Shown here piece by piece: positions 1-9,122 of a DNA stretch of 64,000 bases. Below the pieces are notes generated by a model that saw nothing but the letters and a program-made list of their open reading frames with translations, was not told the DNA's origin and did not search any database. How positions within the stretch are numbered: the stretch's first letter is position 1; every line of letters starts with the position of its first letter. The DNA comes from Rhodobacter sp. (GTDB lineage: Bacteria; Pseudomonadota; Alphaproteobacteria; Rhodobacterales; Rhodobacteraceae), in contig JAIXRW010000042.1 in the NCBI GenBank assembly GCA_027484985.1, positions 42,242-106,241 of the forward strand. The letters are read 5' to 3'. A program made the position numbers and the translations under genes.

Positions 1-11
1 CCAACCCTGCC

Positions 12-83
12 TTTCACCTTTGCCCAAATACTCTCGGGGGGAAGGGGCGCACCCCGTGCGCCCCGTGGGGGCGGAACGCCCCC
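12..83 (-). repeat. Mosaic intergenic element, copy 1 (single unit)
   Basis: Positions 12-33 are a reverse-oriented copy of the motif GTATTTGGGCAAAGGTGAA. Beside it lie a perfect 9-bp hairpin with a CCC loop (44-64) and a second 7-bp hairpin with a GAA loop (67-83). It sits just downstream of the HNH gene stop on the minus strand, where a terminator would be expected, but no T-tract follows the hairpins. A tail at about 98-127 (CAGGCTTG..., CGCTCCGCTTGGT) recurs next to the pgm stop codon. Confidence 0.8.
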
Positions 84-126
84 TCAGCCTTATGCATCAG
101 GCTTGCGGCGCAGCCGCTCCGCTTGG

Positions 127-714
127 TCAGGCGTCCAGTTCGGCATCCCAATACAGGTAATCCATCCAGGACTCATGCAGATGGTTCGGCGGAAAGCGCC
201 GCCCGTGGGCCTGCATCTCCTCGGCCGTGGGCTGGCGCGGCGGGCGGCGCAGCTGCATATTCACCTGCCGCAGGGTTTTCGATCCCTTGCGCAGGTTGCA
301 GGGCGAACAGGCCGCCACCACATTCTCCCAGCTCGTCACCCCGCCGCGCGACCGCGGCAGCACATGGTCAAAGGTCAGATCGCCCTTCGCCCCGCAATAC
401 TGGCAGCAAAACTCGTCCCGCAGAAAAAGATTGAAGCGCGTGAAGGCCACGCGCTTCTGGGGTTTGACGAATTCTTTCAGCACAACGACCGAGGGTATCC
501 TGAACTCGGCCCGCTGGCTTCGCACCACATGGTCATATTCGGCCACGATCTGCACACGGTCCAGAAACGCCGCCTTGATCGCCTCCTGCCACGGCCACAG
601 GCTCAGCGGGTAATAGCTCAGCGGGCGATAATCGGCATTCAGCACCAAAGCGGGGTAATGCTTCAGCGCCGCCGGATCGCGCACGAACTGTGTCCTGAAA
701 TCGCCGTCCATCAA
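127..714 (-). CDS. HNH endonuclease family protein
   Basis: This 195-residue protein carries a C-terminal HNH nuclease domain. A zinc-binding CxxC pair lies at residues 104-107, the DH of the catalytic beta-beta-alpha fold at 116-117, and a second CxxCN at 136-140. The first 95 residues resemble the N-terminal part of small stand-alone HNH proteins that are common in alphaproteobacteria and cyanobacteria. The DNA target and biological role are unknown. No methylase, toxin or phage gene lies beside it, so restriction or homing activity is not indicated. Two adjacent ATGs exist; the first is used here. The gene is monocistronic and ends in a dispersed repeat tail. Confidence 0.85.
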   Translation of the reverse strand: MMDGDFRTQFVRDPAALKHYPALVLNADYRPLSYYPLSLWPWQEAIKAAFLDRVQIVAEYDHVVRSQRAEFRIPSVVVLKEFVKPQKRVAFTRFNLFLRDEFCCQYCGAKGDLTFDHVLPRSRGGVTSWENVVAACSPCNLRKGSKTLRQVNMQLRRPPRQPTAEEMQAHGRRFPPNHLHESWMDYLYWDAELDA

Positions 715-868
715 TCCGAGACTCCGCCCTCAACCCGTAGCCTTGCAGCCCAGGGCGGGGAGCCCCGCCCCGACATAGGAAACTATATATGGCGTGAACC
801 ATCTGACAAGCCCCTCAAGTTCTGGTGATGCCAGCAAAAGGTAACAACGGCGCGACGATGGGTGTCCC

Positions 869-915
869 GATTTTTCCGCGAAAAATCCCACCGCCGATCC
901 TTCTCGCGAAGGATC
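869..915. repeat. Two short-loop hairpins
   Basis: Hairpin one has an 8-bp stem GATTTTTC/GAAAAATC with loop CGC (869-887). Hairpin two has an 8-bp stem GATCCTTC/GAAGGATC with loop TCGC (896-915). Both are perfect. They belong to the same style of hairpin as those at 1112-1132, 28462-28510 and 60464-60573. They lie upstream of the HNH gene and have no T-run, so simple termination is doubtful. Confidence 0.75.
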
Positions 916-970
916 ACTTGACCACGGAAAAGACGTTGCAATCACGGCCTGTTGCGCCAAAGCACAGAAA

Positions 971-1067
971 GGGGGGCCAGCCCACCAATCGGCCAAGGCC
1001 GATTTCCCCCCGGGGGGTATTTGCGGCAAGAGGAAGCCCTATCCGTTTCACCCTTGCTCAAATACTC
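971..1067. repeat. Mosaic intergenic element, copy 2 (inverted pair)
   Basis: A GC block is followed by a perfect cruciform AATCGGCC-AA-GGCCGATT (987-1004), a C/G run, a degenerate forward motif (1016-1036), and a reverse motif (1045-1067) close to the consensus. The same order is seen in the copy at 5515-5615, including the identical cruciform. Confidence 0.8.
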
Positions 1068-1111
1068 GATCTTGCGACACAAGCCGCAAGCGACACTCCG
1101 GCAACGAAGCG

Positions 1112-1132
1112 TGATTTTTCGCGGAAAAATCA
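1112..1132. repeat. Short-loop hairpin
   Basis: A perfect 9-bp stem TGATTTTTC/GAAAAATCA closes a GCG loop. The arms resemble the hairpin at 869-887 about 240 bp away, with the loop changed from CGC to GCG. Confidence 0.75.
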
Positions 1133-1143
1133 TGCGCCCCGAA

Positions 1144-1174
1144 AAGGAAACGGCCCCGCCTTCCGGCAGGGCCG
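1144..1174 (-). terminator. Probable terminator of the cox operon
   Basis: Read on the minus strand after the coxM stop, a 10-bp stem (CGGCCCTGCC with GGCGGGGCCG, one G-T pair) closes a GGAA loop and is followed by TTTCCTTTT. This fits a factor-independent terminator with an interrupted T-tract. Confidence 0.55.
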
Positions 1175-1194
1175 CCTTCCTTGTCGCACAGGCC

Positions 1195-1983
1195 TCAATG
1201 CGCGGCGGCAACCGCTCGCTTGGTCAGCACCTTGACCAGATGCGCCCGATATTCCGGCGTGCCATGCAGATCGCCGATCATGTCCTCGGGCGAAACCGTC
1301 AGCCCTTCCACCGCCGCAGCCGCGAAATTGGCCGACAGCGCCGCCTCTGCCTCGGTCCAGCGGAACACGCCGTTGTTGCTGGCCCCCGTCACCGCCACCC
1401 GCACGCCGCCCGCGAATTTCGCGACGAACACACCGGTCAGCGCAAAACGGCTCGCGGGCTGGTTGAACTTCACATAGGCCGCCTTCTGCGGCACCGGAAA
1501 GGTCACGCCCGTGATGATCTCGCCCTCGTCCAGCGCAGTGGTGAACATGCCCTGAAAGTAATCATCTGCCGCGATCTTGCGCTTGTTCGTCACGATGGTC
1601 GCGCCCGACCCCAGCACACCCGCCGGATAGCAGGCCGCAGGGTCGTTGTTGGCCAGCGAACCGCCGATGGTGCCCCGGTTGCGCACCGCCGGATCCCCGA
1701 TCCCACCGGCCAAAGCCGCCAGCCCCGGATAATCCTTGGCCGCCTCGCGCGCCACCACGGCATGGGGCGTCGCCGCCCCGATGCTCAGCCCATCGGCCCC
1801 CATGCAGACCCCCTTCATCTCGGCAATCCCCGTCAGGGACACCAGAACCGAAGGCTGCGCCAGCCGCTGTTTCAGCGTCGGCGTCAGGGTCTGCCCGCCC
1901 GACAGCGCCTGCGCGCCATCACCCGACAGGGCCTTCACCGCATCCGCGATGGACGAGGGTTTCACGAAGTCGAAGTTATGCAT
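1195..1983 (-). CDS. coxM: FAD-binding subunit of a form II CO/xanthine dehydrogenase-family enzyme
   Basis: This 262-residue flavoprotein subunit of the molybdenum hydroxylase family would pass electrons from the iron-sulfur subunit to FAD. The N-terminal FAD-binding domain has the SGGQTL loop near residue 45 and the GTIGGSLANNDP pyrophosphate-binding loop near residue 107. The CO dehydrogenase flavoprotein C-terminal domain follows. A GGAGGG ribosome binding site precedes the ATG. It is the last gene of the coxG-S-L-M operon, with a 13-base gap after coxL and a terminator-like hairpin behind it. The small-large-medium order is typical of form II operons, whose physiological substrate is often not CO. 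Confidence 0.88.
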   Translation of the reverse strand: MHNFDFVKPSSIADAVKALSGDGAQALSGGQTLTPTLKQRLAQPSVLVSLTGIAEMKGVCMGADGLSIGAATPHAVVAREAAKDYPGLAALAGGIGDPAVRNRGTIGGSLANNDPAACYPAGVLGSGATIVTNKRKIAADDYFQGMFTTALDEGEIITGVTFPVPQKAAYVKFNQPASRFALTGVFVAKFAGGVRVAVTGASNNGVFRWTEAEAALSANFAAAAVEGLTVSPEDMIGDLHGTPEYRAHLVKVLTKRAVAAAH

Positions 1984-1996
1984 GTTCCACCCTCCC

Positions 1997-4372
1997 TCAG
2001 GCGTTCATCGCCGACCAGACCCGTGCGGGGCTGACAGGCATGTCGATATGGGCAACCTTGTGCCCGCCACGGTGCAGCGCGTCGATCACCGCATTCACCA
2101 CCGCCGGCGGCGACCCGATGGCCCCGGCCTCGCCACAGCCTTTCACCCCAAGCGGGTTATGGGTGCAGGGCGTGGCGCAAGACGCATCCACCACATAGAA
2201 CGGCACATCATCTGCACGCGGCATCGCATAGTCCATATAGGACCCGGTCAGCAGCTGGCCATTCTCGTCATAGGACGTGTTCTCAAGCAAGGCCTGCCCG
2301 ATCCCCTGCCCCACGCCGCCATGAACCTGCCCTTCCACGATCATCGGGTTCATCACATTCCCGAAATCGTCGGCACAGGTAAAGGACGCGATCTCGACCT
2401 TTCCGGTCTCGGCATCCACCTCGACCTCGCAGATATAAGCCCCTGCCGGATAGGTAAAGTTCGCAGGGTCGTAGAACGCCGTTTCCTCAAGCCCCGGTTC
2501 CAGCGTCTCAAGCGGATAGTTGTGCGGCACATAGGCCGAAAACGCGATCTCGCCAAAGGTCTTGGCCTTGTCGGTCCCCGCCACGCTGAACTTGCCATCG
2601 GCAAAGGTGATATCCCCCTCCGCCGCTTCCAGCATATGCGCCGCGATCTTCTTGCCCTTGGCGATGATCTTGTCCACCGCCTTGGTCATGGCCGATCCGC
2701 AAACCGCAAGGCTGCGCGACCCGTAAGACCCCATCCCGAACGGGATCTTCGACGTATCGCCATGCACGATCTCGATGCTGCTTTCCGGCACGCCCAACTG
2801 TTCGGCCACCACTTGTGCAAACACCGTCTCGTGGCCCTGCCCGTGGCTATGGGCACCCACCATCACGCTGATATTGCCCGTGGCGTTCACCCGCACGGTC
2901 GCGGCATCGTAAAGCCCGACCCGCGCCCCCAGCACACCCACCAGATGCGACGGCGCGATCCCGCAGGCCTCGATCCATGTCGAAAGCCCCATGCCCCGCA
3001 GCTTGCCCTTGGCCGCCGAAGCCGCCCGCCGCTTCTCGAAGCCCGCCACATCGGCCAGTTCCATCGCCTTGTCCAGCGTGGCATGGTAATCGCCCGTGTC
3101 ATAGGCAAGTCCGACCGGCGTGGTATAGGGGAACATGTCGGTGGTGATAAAGTTCTTCCGCCGCACCTCGAACGGGTCAAGGTCCAGCTCGCGGCACATC
3201 TTGTCGATGACGCGCTCCAGCGAATAGGTCGCCTCGGGCCGCCCCGCACCGCGATAGGCATCGACGGGTGCGGTATTGGTGAACACCGTTTTCACATTCA
3301 CATAGACATGCGGCACTTTATACGGCCCCGCCATCAGCGTGCCATGCAAGAAGGTCGGCGTCGCGGTCGAGAAGTTCGACAGGTAAGCCCCCACATTCGC
3401 CAAAGTCGCCGTGCGGAAGGCAAGGAAATTGCCCTCCTTGTCACAGGCCAGTTCGATCTTGGTCACATGGTCGCGGCCATGCGCGTCCGACAGGAAAGAT
3501 TCCGACCGTTCCGCCGTCCACTTCACCGGCCGCTTGATCTGCTTGGCCGCCGCCAGAACCAGCGCCTCTTCGCCATAGTGATAGATCTTCGACCCGAACC
3601 CGCCGCCCACATCGGGGGCCACGACCTGCAATTTGTTTTCCGGAATCCCCATCACGAAAGCCGCCACCAGAAGCCGCGTCAGGTGCGGGTTCTGGCTTGT
3701 CGTCGTCAGCTTGTAATCGCCCGTGCCGGGGAAATACTCGCCGATGCTGGCGCGCGGCTCCATCGCGTTCGGCACCAGACGGTTGTTCACCAGTTCCAGC
3801 GTGGTGACATGCGGGGCCGATTTGAAGGCCGCATCCACCGCGGCACGGTTATCCTCGATCCAGCCCCAGTCAAAGCACTGGTTGTCGGAAATCTCGTCAT
3901 GCACGCGGTTCGAGGAATCGGCCAAGGCCTGCGCCATGTCGATGATCGCGGGCAGTTCCTCGATCTCGGTCTCGTCCGAAATCACCTGCGCCGCATCCTT
4001 TGCCTGCTGCAACGTCTCGGCCACCACGGCGGCATAGGCGTCGCCCACATGGCGCACCTTGCCATGGGCCAGAACGGGGCGCTTGGGTTCCTTCATCGGC
4101 GTGCCATCACGGCTGTTGATCAGCCAACCCGCCGGGTTGCCGCCCACATCCTTGAAATCCTCGCCCGTGAACACGGCCAGCACGCCGGGCATCCCCAGCG
4201 CCGTCTTCGTCCCCACCGACTTGATCCGCCCATGCGCCACGGTCGAGCGGACAAAGACCGCATGGGCCTGCCCCGCAACCTGCATGTCGTCGGTGTAATT
4301 TCCAAGCCCGCTCAGAAAGCGGATATCCTCGCGCCGTTTGCTGCTGGCGCCGATCCCGGTATCTTTCGGCAT
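1997..4372 (-). CDS. coxL: Molybdopterin-binding large subunit, form II CoxL/xanthine dehydrogenase family
   Basis: This 791-residue catalytic subunit binds the molybdenum cofactor and would oxidise the substrate. It has the N-terminal a/b hammerhead domain and the long molybdopterin-binding domain of the xanthine oxidase family, at the usual length. The active-site loop reads AYRGAGR, the form II signature, instead of the AYXCSFR of true form I CO dehydrogenases. The conserved glycine-rich GVGQGIGQALLE segment lies near the C terminus. The start has a strong GGAGGAG site five bases upstream. Related enzymes act on purines, aldehydes or aromatic acids, and the sequence does not settle which applies here. 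No coxDEF maturation genes are seen in the window. Confidence 0.88.
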   Translation of the reverse strand: MPKDTGIGASSKRREDIRFLSGLGNYTDDMQVAGQAHAVFVRSTVAHGRIKSVGTKTALGMPGVLAVFTGEDFKDVGGNPAGWLINSRDGTPMKEPKRPVLAHGKVRHVGDAYAAVVAETLQQAKDAAQVISDETEIEELPAIIDMAQALADSSNRVHDEISDNQCFDWGWIEDNRAAVDAAFKSAPHVTTLELVNNRLVPNAMEPRASIGEYFPGTGDYKLTTTSQNPHLTRLLVAAFVMGIPENKLQVVAPDVGGGFGSKIYHYGEEALVLAAAKQIKRPVKWTAERSESFLSDAHGRDHVTKIELACDKEGNFLAFRTATLANVGAYLSNFSTATPTFLHGTLMAGPYKVPHVYVNVKTVFTNTAPVDAYRGAGRPEATYSLERVIDKMCRELDLDPFEVRRKNFITTDMFPYTTPVGLAYDTGDYHATLDKAMELADVAGFEKRRAASAAKGKLRGMGLSTWIEACGIAPSHLVGVLGARVGLYDAATVRVNATGNISVMVGAHSHGQGHETVFAQVVAEQLGVPESSIEIVHGDTSKIPFGMGSYGSRSLAVCGSAMTKAVDKIIAKGKKIAAHMLEAAEGDITFADGKFSVAGTDKAKTFGEIAFSAYVPHNYPLETLEPGLEETAFYDPANFTYPAGAYICEVEVDAETGKVEIASFTCADDFGNVMNPMIVEGQVHGGVGQGIGQALLENTSYDENGQLLTGSYMDYAMPRADDVPFYVVDASCATPCTHNPLGVKGCGEAGAIGSPPAVVNAVIDALHRGGHKVAHIDMPVSPARVWSAMNA

Positions 4373-4395
4373 CTGGTCTCCTCCCCTGATTGCTC

Positions 4396-4881
<486 letters not shown>

Positions 4882-4912
4882 GTTGTCCTCCCAGTTGTCG
4901 TTTGTGTCCGGT

Positions 4913-5431
4913 TCAGCCGATCAAACGCTTGAACCAGCCCTTTTTCTGTTCGCCCTCACCCCCGTCCGCCACGGCGGGCTCTTCCTCTGCAGGCCCCTCG
5001 ATGGCCTCCTGGAAGCGGGTGAAGAAATCGTCCGCCATCTTCTTGGCGAAACCGTCGATGATGCGGCTGCCCAACTGGGCGATCTTGCCGCCCACATTGG
5101 CCTCGACCTCATAGGAAAGCCGCGTGCCCGTCTCGGTCGCGGTCAGGGTCACATTGGCCCCGCCCTTGGCAAAGCCCGCAGGCCCGCCCTTGCCCTCGCC
5201 GCTGATGCGAAGCGACTGGTGCGGCACCATCTCGGTCAGATTGACCACACCCTTGAAGGTGGCCTTCACGGGGCCGACCTTTTGGGTCACCACCGCCTCG
5301 AACCCCGTCTCGGGCGTGCCGGTCATGCTGTCGCAGCCTGGCACGCATTCCTTCAGAACCTCGGGGTTCAAAATCGCCGCCCAGACGGTCGCCGGATCGG
5401 CCTTGATGTCACGATGGTCGCTTAGCTGCAT
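4913..5431 (-). CDS. coxG: CoxG-type SRPBCC family protein
   Basis: This 172-residue protein opens with a START/SRPBCC ligand-binding fold of the carbon monoxide dehydrogenase subunit G family: the [20 protein letters not shown] start and the [11 protein letters not shown] helix-loop are characteristic. The last 25 residues are acidic and then basic (AEEEPAV...[10 protein letters not shown]), which could form a membrane-associating tail. In the carboxydotroph literature CoxG is linked to membrane attachment of CO dehydrogenase. Here it is the first gene of the operon, upstream of coxS. It has a GGGGGTGAG ribosome binding site. Confidence 0.85.
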   Translation of the reverse strand: MQLSDHRDIKADPATVWAAILNPEVLKECVPGCDSMTGTPETGFEAVVTQKVGPVKATFKGVVNLTEMVPHQSLRISGEGKGGPAGFAKGGANVTLTATETGTRLSYEVEANVGGKIAQLGSRIIDGFAKKMADDFFTRFQEAIEGPAEEEPAVADGGEGEQKKGWFKRLIG

Positions 5432-5514
5432 GTCTCACCCCCGAATTGGCGGCAAGCTTAGGCTGCCGCGCCCGCTTCGCAAATGGAACCTTGGTCGTAG
5501 AGACCCCGCGCAAG

Positions 5515-5615
5515 GCGGGGGGGGGGCCAGCCCCCCAATCGGCCAAGGCCGATTTCCCCCCGGGATATTTGGGCGAGTATGAAAGCGATGCCCTTTCACC
5601 CTTGCCCAAATACTC
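5515..5615. repeat. Mosaic intergenic element, copy 3 (inverted pair)
   Basis: A GGGGGG-CCAG-CCCCCC hairpin (5521-5536) is followed by the cruciform AATCGGCC-AA-GGCCGATT (5537-5554), a C/G run, a forward motif variant (5563-5585) and a reverse motif (5593-5615). The two motifs face each other across 7 bases and can form an imperfect stem. The element lies between the kinase gene 3' end and the coxG start. Confidence 0.85.
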
Positions 5616-5665
5616 ATCTTCCCGCGCCAGAACGTCCCGCGCCAGCCCTTCCCGCGCCGCACCGA

Positions 5666-7870
5666 TCACCCCGCATCCCCCACCGCCAGCCCCGCGATAA
5701 AGCGCTGCAAGGCCCGCGCATCCAGCGGCTTGGCCATCACCTCGATCCCCGCAGCATGGCAGCGCGCCTCGAACGCATCGCCGCGCAGCGCCGTGACCAG
5801 CCGCGCCGGAACCGCCCCGTGCCGCGCCCGCATCGCGGCGACAAAGGACAACCCGTCCATCCCCGCGCCCAGATCCTGATCGACCAGAAAACAGTCGGGC
5901 AAGATGCCCAGCTCTTCCAGCAGCTCCAGCGCCGCCTCGCCGCTGGCCGCTTCCAGCACACTGACGCCCCATTTCTCCAGCAGCAGCCCCAGCGCACGGC
6001 GCAATTCGGCATCGTTCTCGACCAGAAACACGATCCGCCCCTCCAGCCCGCCGCGCGGCGCTTCGGGCAGCGCAGGCTCAACCAGCACCGCGCCGCCGTC
6101 ATGCACCGGCACCTGCACCATGAACCGCGTGCCCCGCCCCAGTACCGAGGTCAGCCCCAGCGGATGCCCCAAAAGCGCGCAGGCCCGTTCGACGATGGCC
6201 AATCCCAGCCCCAACCCCTCGCTGGCCGAGGCGCGGGCATTGAGGCGGTGAAACTCTTTGAAGATATTGTCCTGCTCCTCTTCGGGGATGCCCGGCCCGG
6301 TATCATGCACCTCGATCCGCCACATCGCCCCGGCCCGCCGCACCCCCACCAGCACGCGCCCCCGGTCGGTATAGCGAATGGCATTGCCGATCAGGTTTTG
6401 CAGGATGCGCCGCAGATAGGCCGGGTCCGAAACCACAACCGCCCCCGACCCCACCACCCGAAAGGCCAACCCCTTGGCCGCCGCAATGGCGCCGAATTCG
6501 TCGTTCAGATGCGCCAACAGCCGGTCAAGCCGCACCGGCCCCAGCGACACCGCCGCCTTGCCGCTTTCCAGCTTCGAAATATCCAGCAGCGCCGCCAGAA
6601 TCCCCTCGACCGACAAAAGCGCGTTCTGCGCCTTGTCCAGCGCCCCCCGCGCCGATACCGTCAACCCCTCATCCCCGATCGATGACAGGAACAGCTTGGC
6701 CGCCGACAGCGGTTGCAACAGATCATGGCTCGCCGCCGCCACAAAGCGCGACCGCGACGCATTGGCCCGTTCCGCATGGGCCAGCGCATCCTCCAGTTCC
6801 AGCGTGCGTGCCATGACCCGCGCCTCCAGCGTCTCGTTGGCACGGCTCAGCGCCTCGATGGCCTGCCGCTCGGCGGTGACATCGGTGAAGGACATCACAA
6901 AGCCGCCCCCCGGCATGCCTTCGGCGAACACATCCAGAATCACTTCGGCCTCGCGCCGCAACTCGAACCGCAACGCCCCCCTAGCGCGCGTTGCGACCCA
7001 TTCCGCCAGCCGCGCCTCGGTCATTCCCGCGCCAAAACGGAAATCGGGTTGAAAGCGGTCCAGCACATGGTCAAACCCCGCCCCCATGCGGAACCGCGCC
7101 ATCGGAATCGCCAAAAGCTGGCCCAACCGCTGGTTCCACCCCACCAGCCGCGCCCCGGCATCAAAGATGCACACCCCCTGCCCGATATGGTCCAGCGTGG
7201 CGCGGATGATCCGCGCCTGATCGTCCAGCAATTTGCCCCGCTCGGTCCGCTCCAGCCGCACCAGTTCTGTCACATCGGTCTGCAACACCACCGTGCCGCC
7301 ATCGGCGGTGCGATGTTCCGACACCTGCATCCAGCGGTCCCCGACCAGTGCCACGTTGAACATGACATGGCGGTCCTGATGCCGCCGTCGCCGCGCCACC
7401 GCCCAATCCTCGGCCGTCTCGCCCGCCGGCAATTCCAGACAGGGCGACCGGCTGACCGCCTCGACATAATCGCCAAACCGCAATCCCGCTTTGAGACGCG
7501 GCTTCACATCATTGAAATACATACCAAACCGCGAATTGCACATCACCAGCACATCGCCCGCATCGAACAGCGCGAACCCCTCTTCGATCGCCTCGATCGC
7601 ACTGGCAAGGTTCTGGCGCGCCGCTTCGGTCTGCCGGTTCGCCTGCGCCAGCTGGGCATTGGACTGGTTCAGCAGGTCCAGCACCCGCTCCAGATCGCGC
7701 GTCCGCTCGCGCACCTGGTCCTCCAGCATCGCCGCCCGCTGGAACTGGGCATAGGCCGCGCCCGAATCGTCGGTAATCTGCTCGACCCGCCGCATCAGCA
7801 CCGCCGCGATGGTCTTGAGCTTCTCGACCTGCCGCTCGGGCGGATCAGCGGGATTGATCAACCCCTCCAT
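5666..7870 (-). CDS. PAS-containing hybrid sensor histidine kinase (NahK-like)
   Basis: This 734-residue cytoplasmic kinase has no membrane segments. It has an N-terminal coiled coil (about 45-90), two PAS_7-type domains (about 90-205 and 220-335), a linking coiled coil, a HisKA domain with the phospho-acceptor in SHDLLQPL (His382), an ATP-binding domain with NAIRYT, DTGPGIP (523-529) and GLGLGL (552-557), and a C-terminal receiver with the likely phospho-acceptor Asp664. This layout matches the NahK/ErcS' group of Pseudomonas. The ATG directly abuts the stop of the FIST gene, so the two are almost certainly co-translated. It probably phosphorylates the LuxR-type regulator of the same operon. 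The NahK link is inference from architecture and neighbourhood. Confidence 0.88.
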   Translation of the reverse strand: MEGLINPADPPERQVEKLKTIAAVLMRRVEQITDDSGAAYAQFQRAAMLEDQVRERTRDLERVLDLLNQSNAQLAQANRQTEAARQNLASAIEAIEEGFALFDAGDVLVMCNSRFGMYFNDVKPRLKAGLRFGDYVEAVSRSPCLELPAGETAEDWAVARRRRHQDRHVMFNVALVGDRWMQVSEHRTADGGTVVLQTDVTELVRLERTERGKLLDDQARIIRATLDHIGQGVCIFDAGARLVGWNQRLGQLLAIPMARFRMGAGFDHVLDRFQPDFRFGAGMTEARLAEWVATRARGALRFELRREAEVILDVFAEGMPGGGFVMSFTDVTAERQAIEALSRANETLEARVMARTLELEDALAHAERANASRSRFVAAASHDLLQPLSAAKLFLSSIGDEGLTVSARGALDKAQNALLSVEGILAALLDISKLESGKAAVSLGPVRLDRLLAHLNDEFGAIAAAKGLAFRVVGSGAVVVSDPAYLRRILQNLIGNAIRYTDRGRVLVGVRRAGAMWRIEVHDTGPGIPEEEQDNIFKEFHRLNARASASEGLGLGLAIVERACALLGHPLGLTSVLGRGTRFMVQVPVHDGGAVLVEPALPEAPRGGLEGRIVFLVENDAELRRALGLLLEKWGVSVLEAASGEAALELLEELGILPDCFLVDQDLGAGMDGLSFVAAMRARHGAVPARLVTALRGDAFEARCHAAGIEVMAKPLDARALQRFIAGLAVGDAG

Positions 7871-9034
7871 CTATTCCCCCGCCCCCCCGAACCCCTCGGG
7901 CGGATAGATCGCCACCCCCGTCATGGTCTGGTTCACATGCATGGAATTCCACTGCTCGCCATAGGTGGAAAACCCCACCACGCGGCTGTCGCGCAGAATG
8001 GCCGACACCGCCCCCACCCGCTGCTTTTCCATCGCCTCCATCCGCCGCAAGATGCAGTCGCAAGCGATGATCGCATCCGGCCGCCCCTCCGCCGACAGCG
8101 CCGCCATCTCGCGCTCCAGATGCGCCACCATGTCCTGCGGTTCGGCCAGCGTCAGCACCACGCCCTCGTCAATGGCCGAAAAGAACACCAGATCGCCATT
8201 CTCGGCCACCTGCTGGATCGCCCGCACATGATGCCGCCCCCCGATCCGCACCACCACCGGATGGGCCGCAAAGGTGAATGTGGTCAGCTGCGCCGGGTCC
8301 TTGCCCAAAAGCCGCGCATATTCCTGCGCCGCAGGCTCGGCATTGATCGTCCGCACGATCCGCCGCGCGGGGTCGGCCCCCGTCACCACCATCCGCCGCG
8401 TCGTGGGCACCAGATGATCCAGACTGAACACCCGCACGCGGCACGCCGTCCGCACCAGCGCCAGCACCGCCGCATTGCGCATCACCGCCCCGCCATGCAG
8501 CACGAAAGTCTGGCGAAACCGCGTCCCGTCCCCCGCACTGCCCCCGAACAGCGGCACAGGCCCCAATCCACTCGCCAAGGCCGAGGCCAGCTCGTCCTCG
8601 CGCACCGACAGCCCGTCAACCAGCACAAAGGCGAACTCGCCCGCCCAGCCGCCGCGCCCCCGCGCCAGCCCCTGCCTGCGCCGGATCAGCTCGCCGATCA
8701 GCCCCTCGCGCGACAGCGCCGAAAGATCGGGCAGCGGCAACAGGTCCACCGCGAAATGCGCCGCGGGCAACCCCACCGCGACGATGCCCCCCTCGTCATA
8801 GCCCGCAGCCGAAATCTCGCCCGCCGTGCTGCACCCGATCACGGGTGCCCCGCCAAAGCGCCCCTCCATCCGCCCCGCCAGCCGCGCCATATCCACCTCG
8901 GGCGAGATGAACAGCATCACCACCGCAAAGGGCCCCGCCCCCAGCGCCTGCTCCAGCACGCGGATCGGATGGGCCTCGCCGCCCCGCGCATGACCGCGCG
9001 CCACCACCGAAAACGCCGCGAACTCCCCCCACAT
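7871..9034 (-). CDS. FIST domain sensor protein (NosP-like)
   Basis: This protein of about 387 residues carries FIST_N and FIST_C domains. Family hallmarks include GCSTAGEI near residue 65, LFGGSAGDG in the middle, and FSTYGEQ near the C terminus. FIST proteins bind small ligands; the NosP subgroup binds haem and senses nitric oxide, controlling the adjacent kinase NahK. The start was set at MWGEF because GGAGG lies seven bases upstream and the preceding residues look non-coding. It has no signal peptide or membrane segment. It is the middle gene of a three-gene operon and abuts the kinase with no gap. Haem or NO binding is inferred only. Confidence 0.85.
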   Translation of the reverse strand: MWGEFAAFSVVARGHARGGEAHPIRVLEQALGAGPFAVVMLFISPEVDMARLAGRMEGRFGGAPVIGCSTAGEISAAGYDEGGIVAVGLPAAHFAVDLLPLPDLSALSREGLIGELIRRRQGLARGRGGWAGEFAFVLVDGLSVREDELASALASGLGPVPLFGGSAGDGTRFRQTFVLHGGAVMRNAAVLALVRTACRVRVFSLDHLVPTTRRMVVTGADPARRIVRTINAEPAAQEYARLLGKDPAQLTTFTFAAHPVVVRIGGRHHVRAIQQVAENGDLVFFSAIDEGVVLTLAEPQDMVAHLEREMAALSAEGRPDAIIACDCILRRMEAMEKQRVGAVSAILRDSRVVGFSTYGEQWNSMHVNQTMTGVAIYPPEGFGGAGE

Positions 9035-9122
9035 GCCACAGCCTCCCCGGCAAAGCCGCATCCAGCCCCGACTGTGCCGCATTCCGCGCCCCCCGCAACC
9101 GGCAAAACGCGGTTTTGTCGCG

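Larger units (their letters stand above)
715..1194. other. 480-bp intergenic region rich in hairpins and repeats
   Basis: I see no convincing coding sequence here between the start of the HNH gene and the end of the cox operon, both on the minus strand. It holds three short-loop hairpins, one mosaic element with both motif orientations, and a terminator-like hairpin for the cox operon. The open frames crossing it have no recognisable protein sequence and run through the repeats, so I treat them as spurious. Confidence 0.75.

Noticed and set aside
127..714. Homing endonuclease or restriction enzyme reading of the HNH gene
   Set aside because: There is no intron, intein, methylase or phage context. 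The small stand-alone HNH architecture does not support either role.
952..2034. 360-codon plus-strand frame crossing the intergenic repeats into coxM
   Set aside because: It runs through the hairpin and mosaic repeats and then antisense to coxM. No protein family is recognisable.
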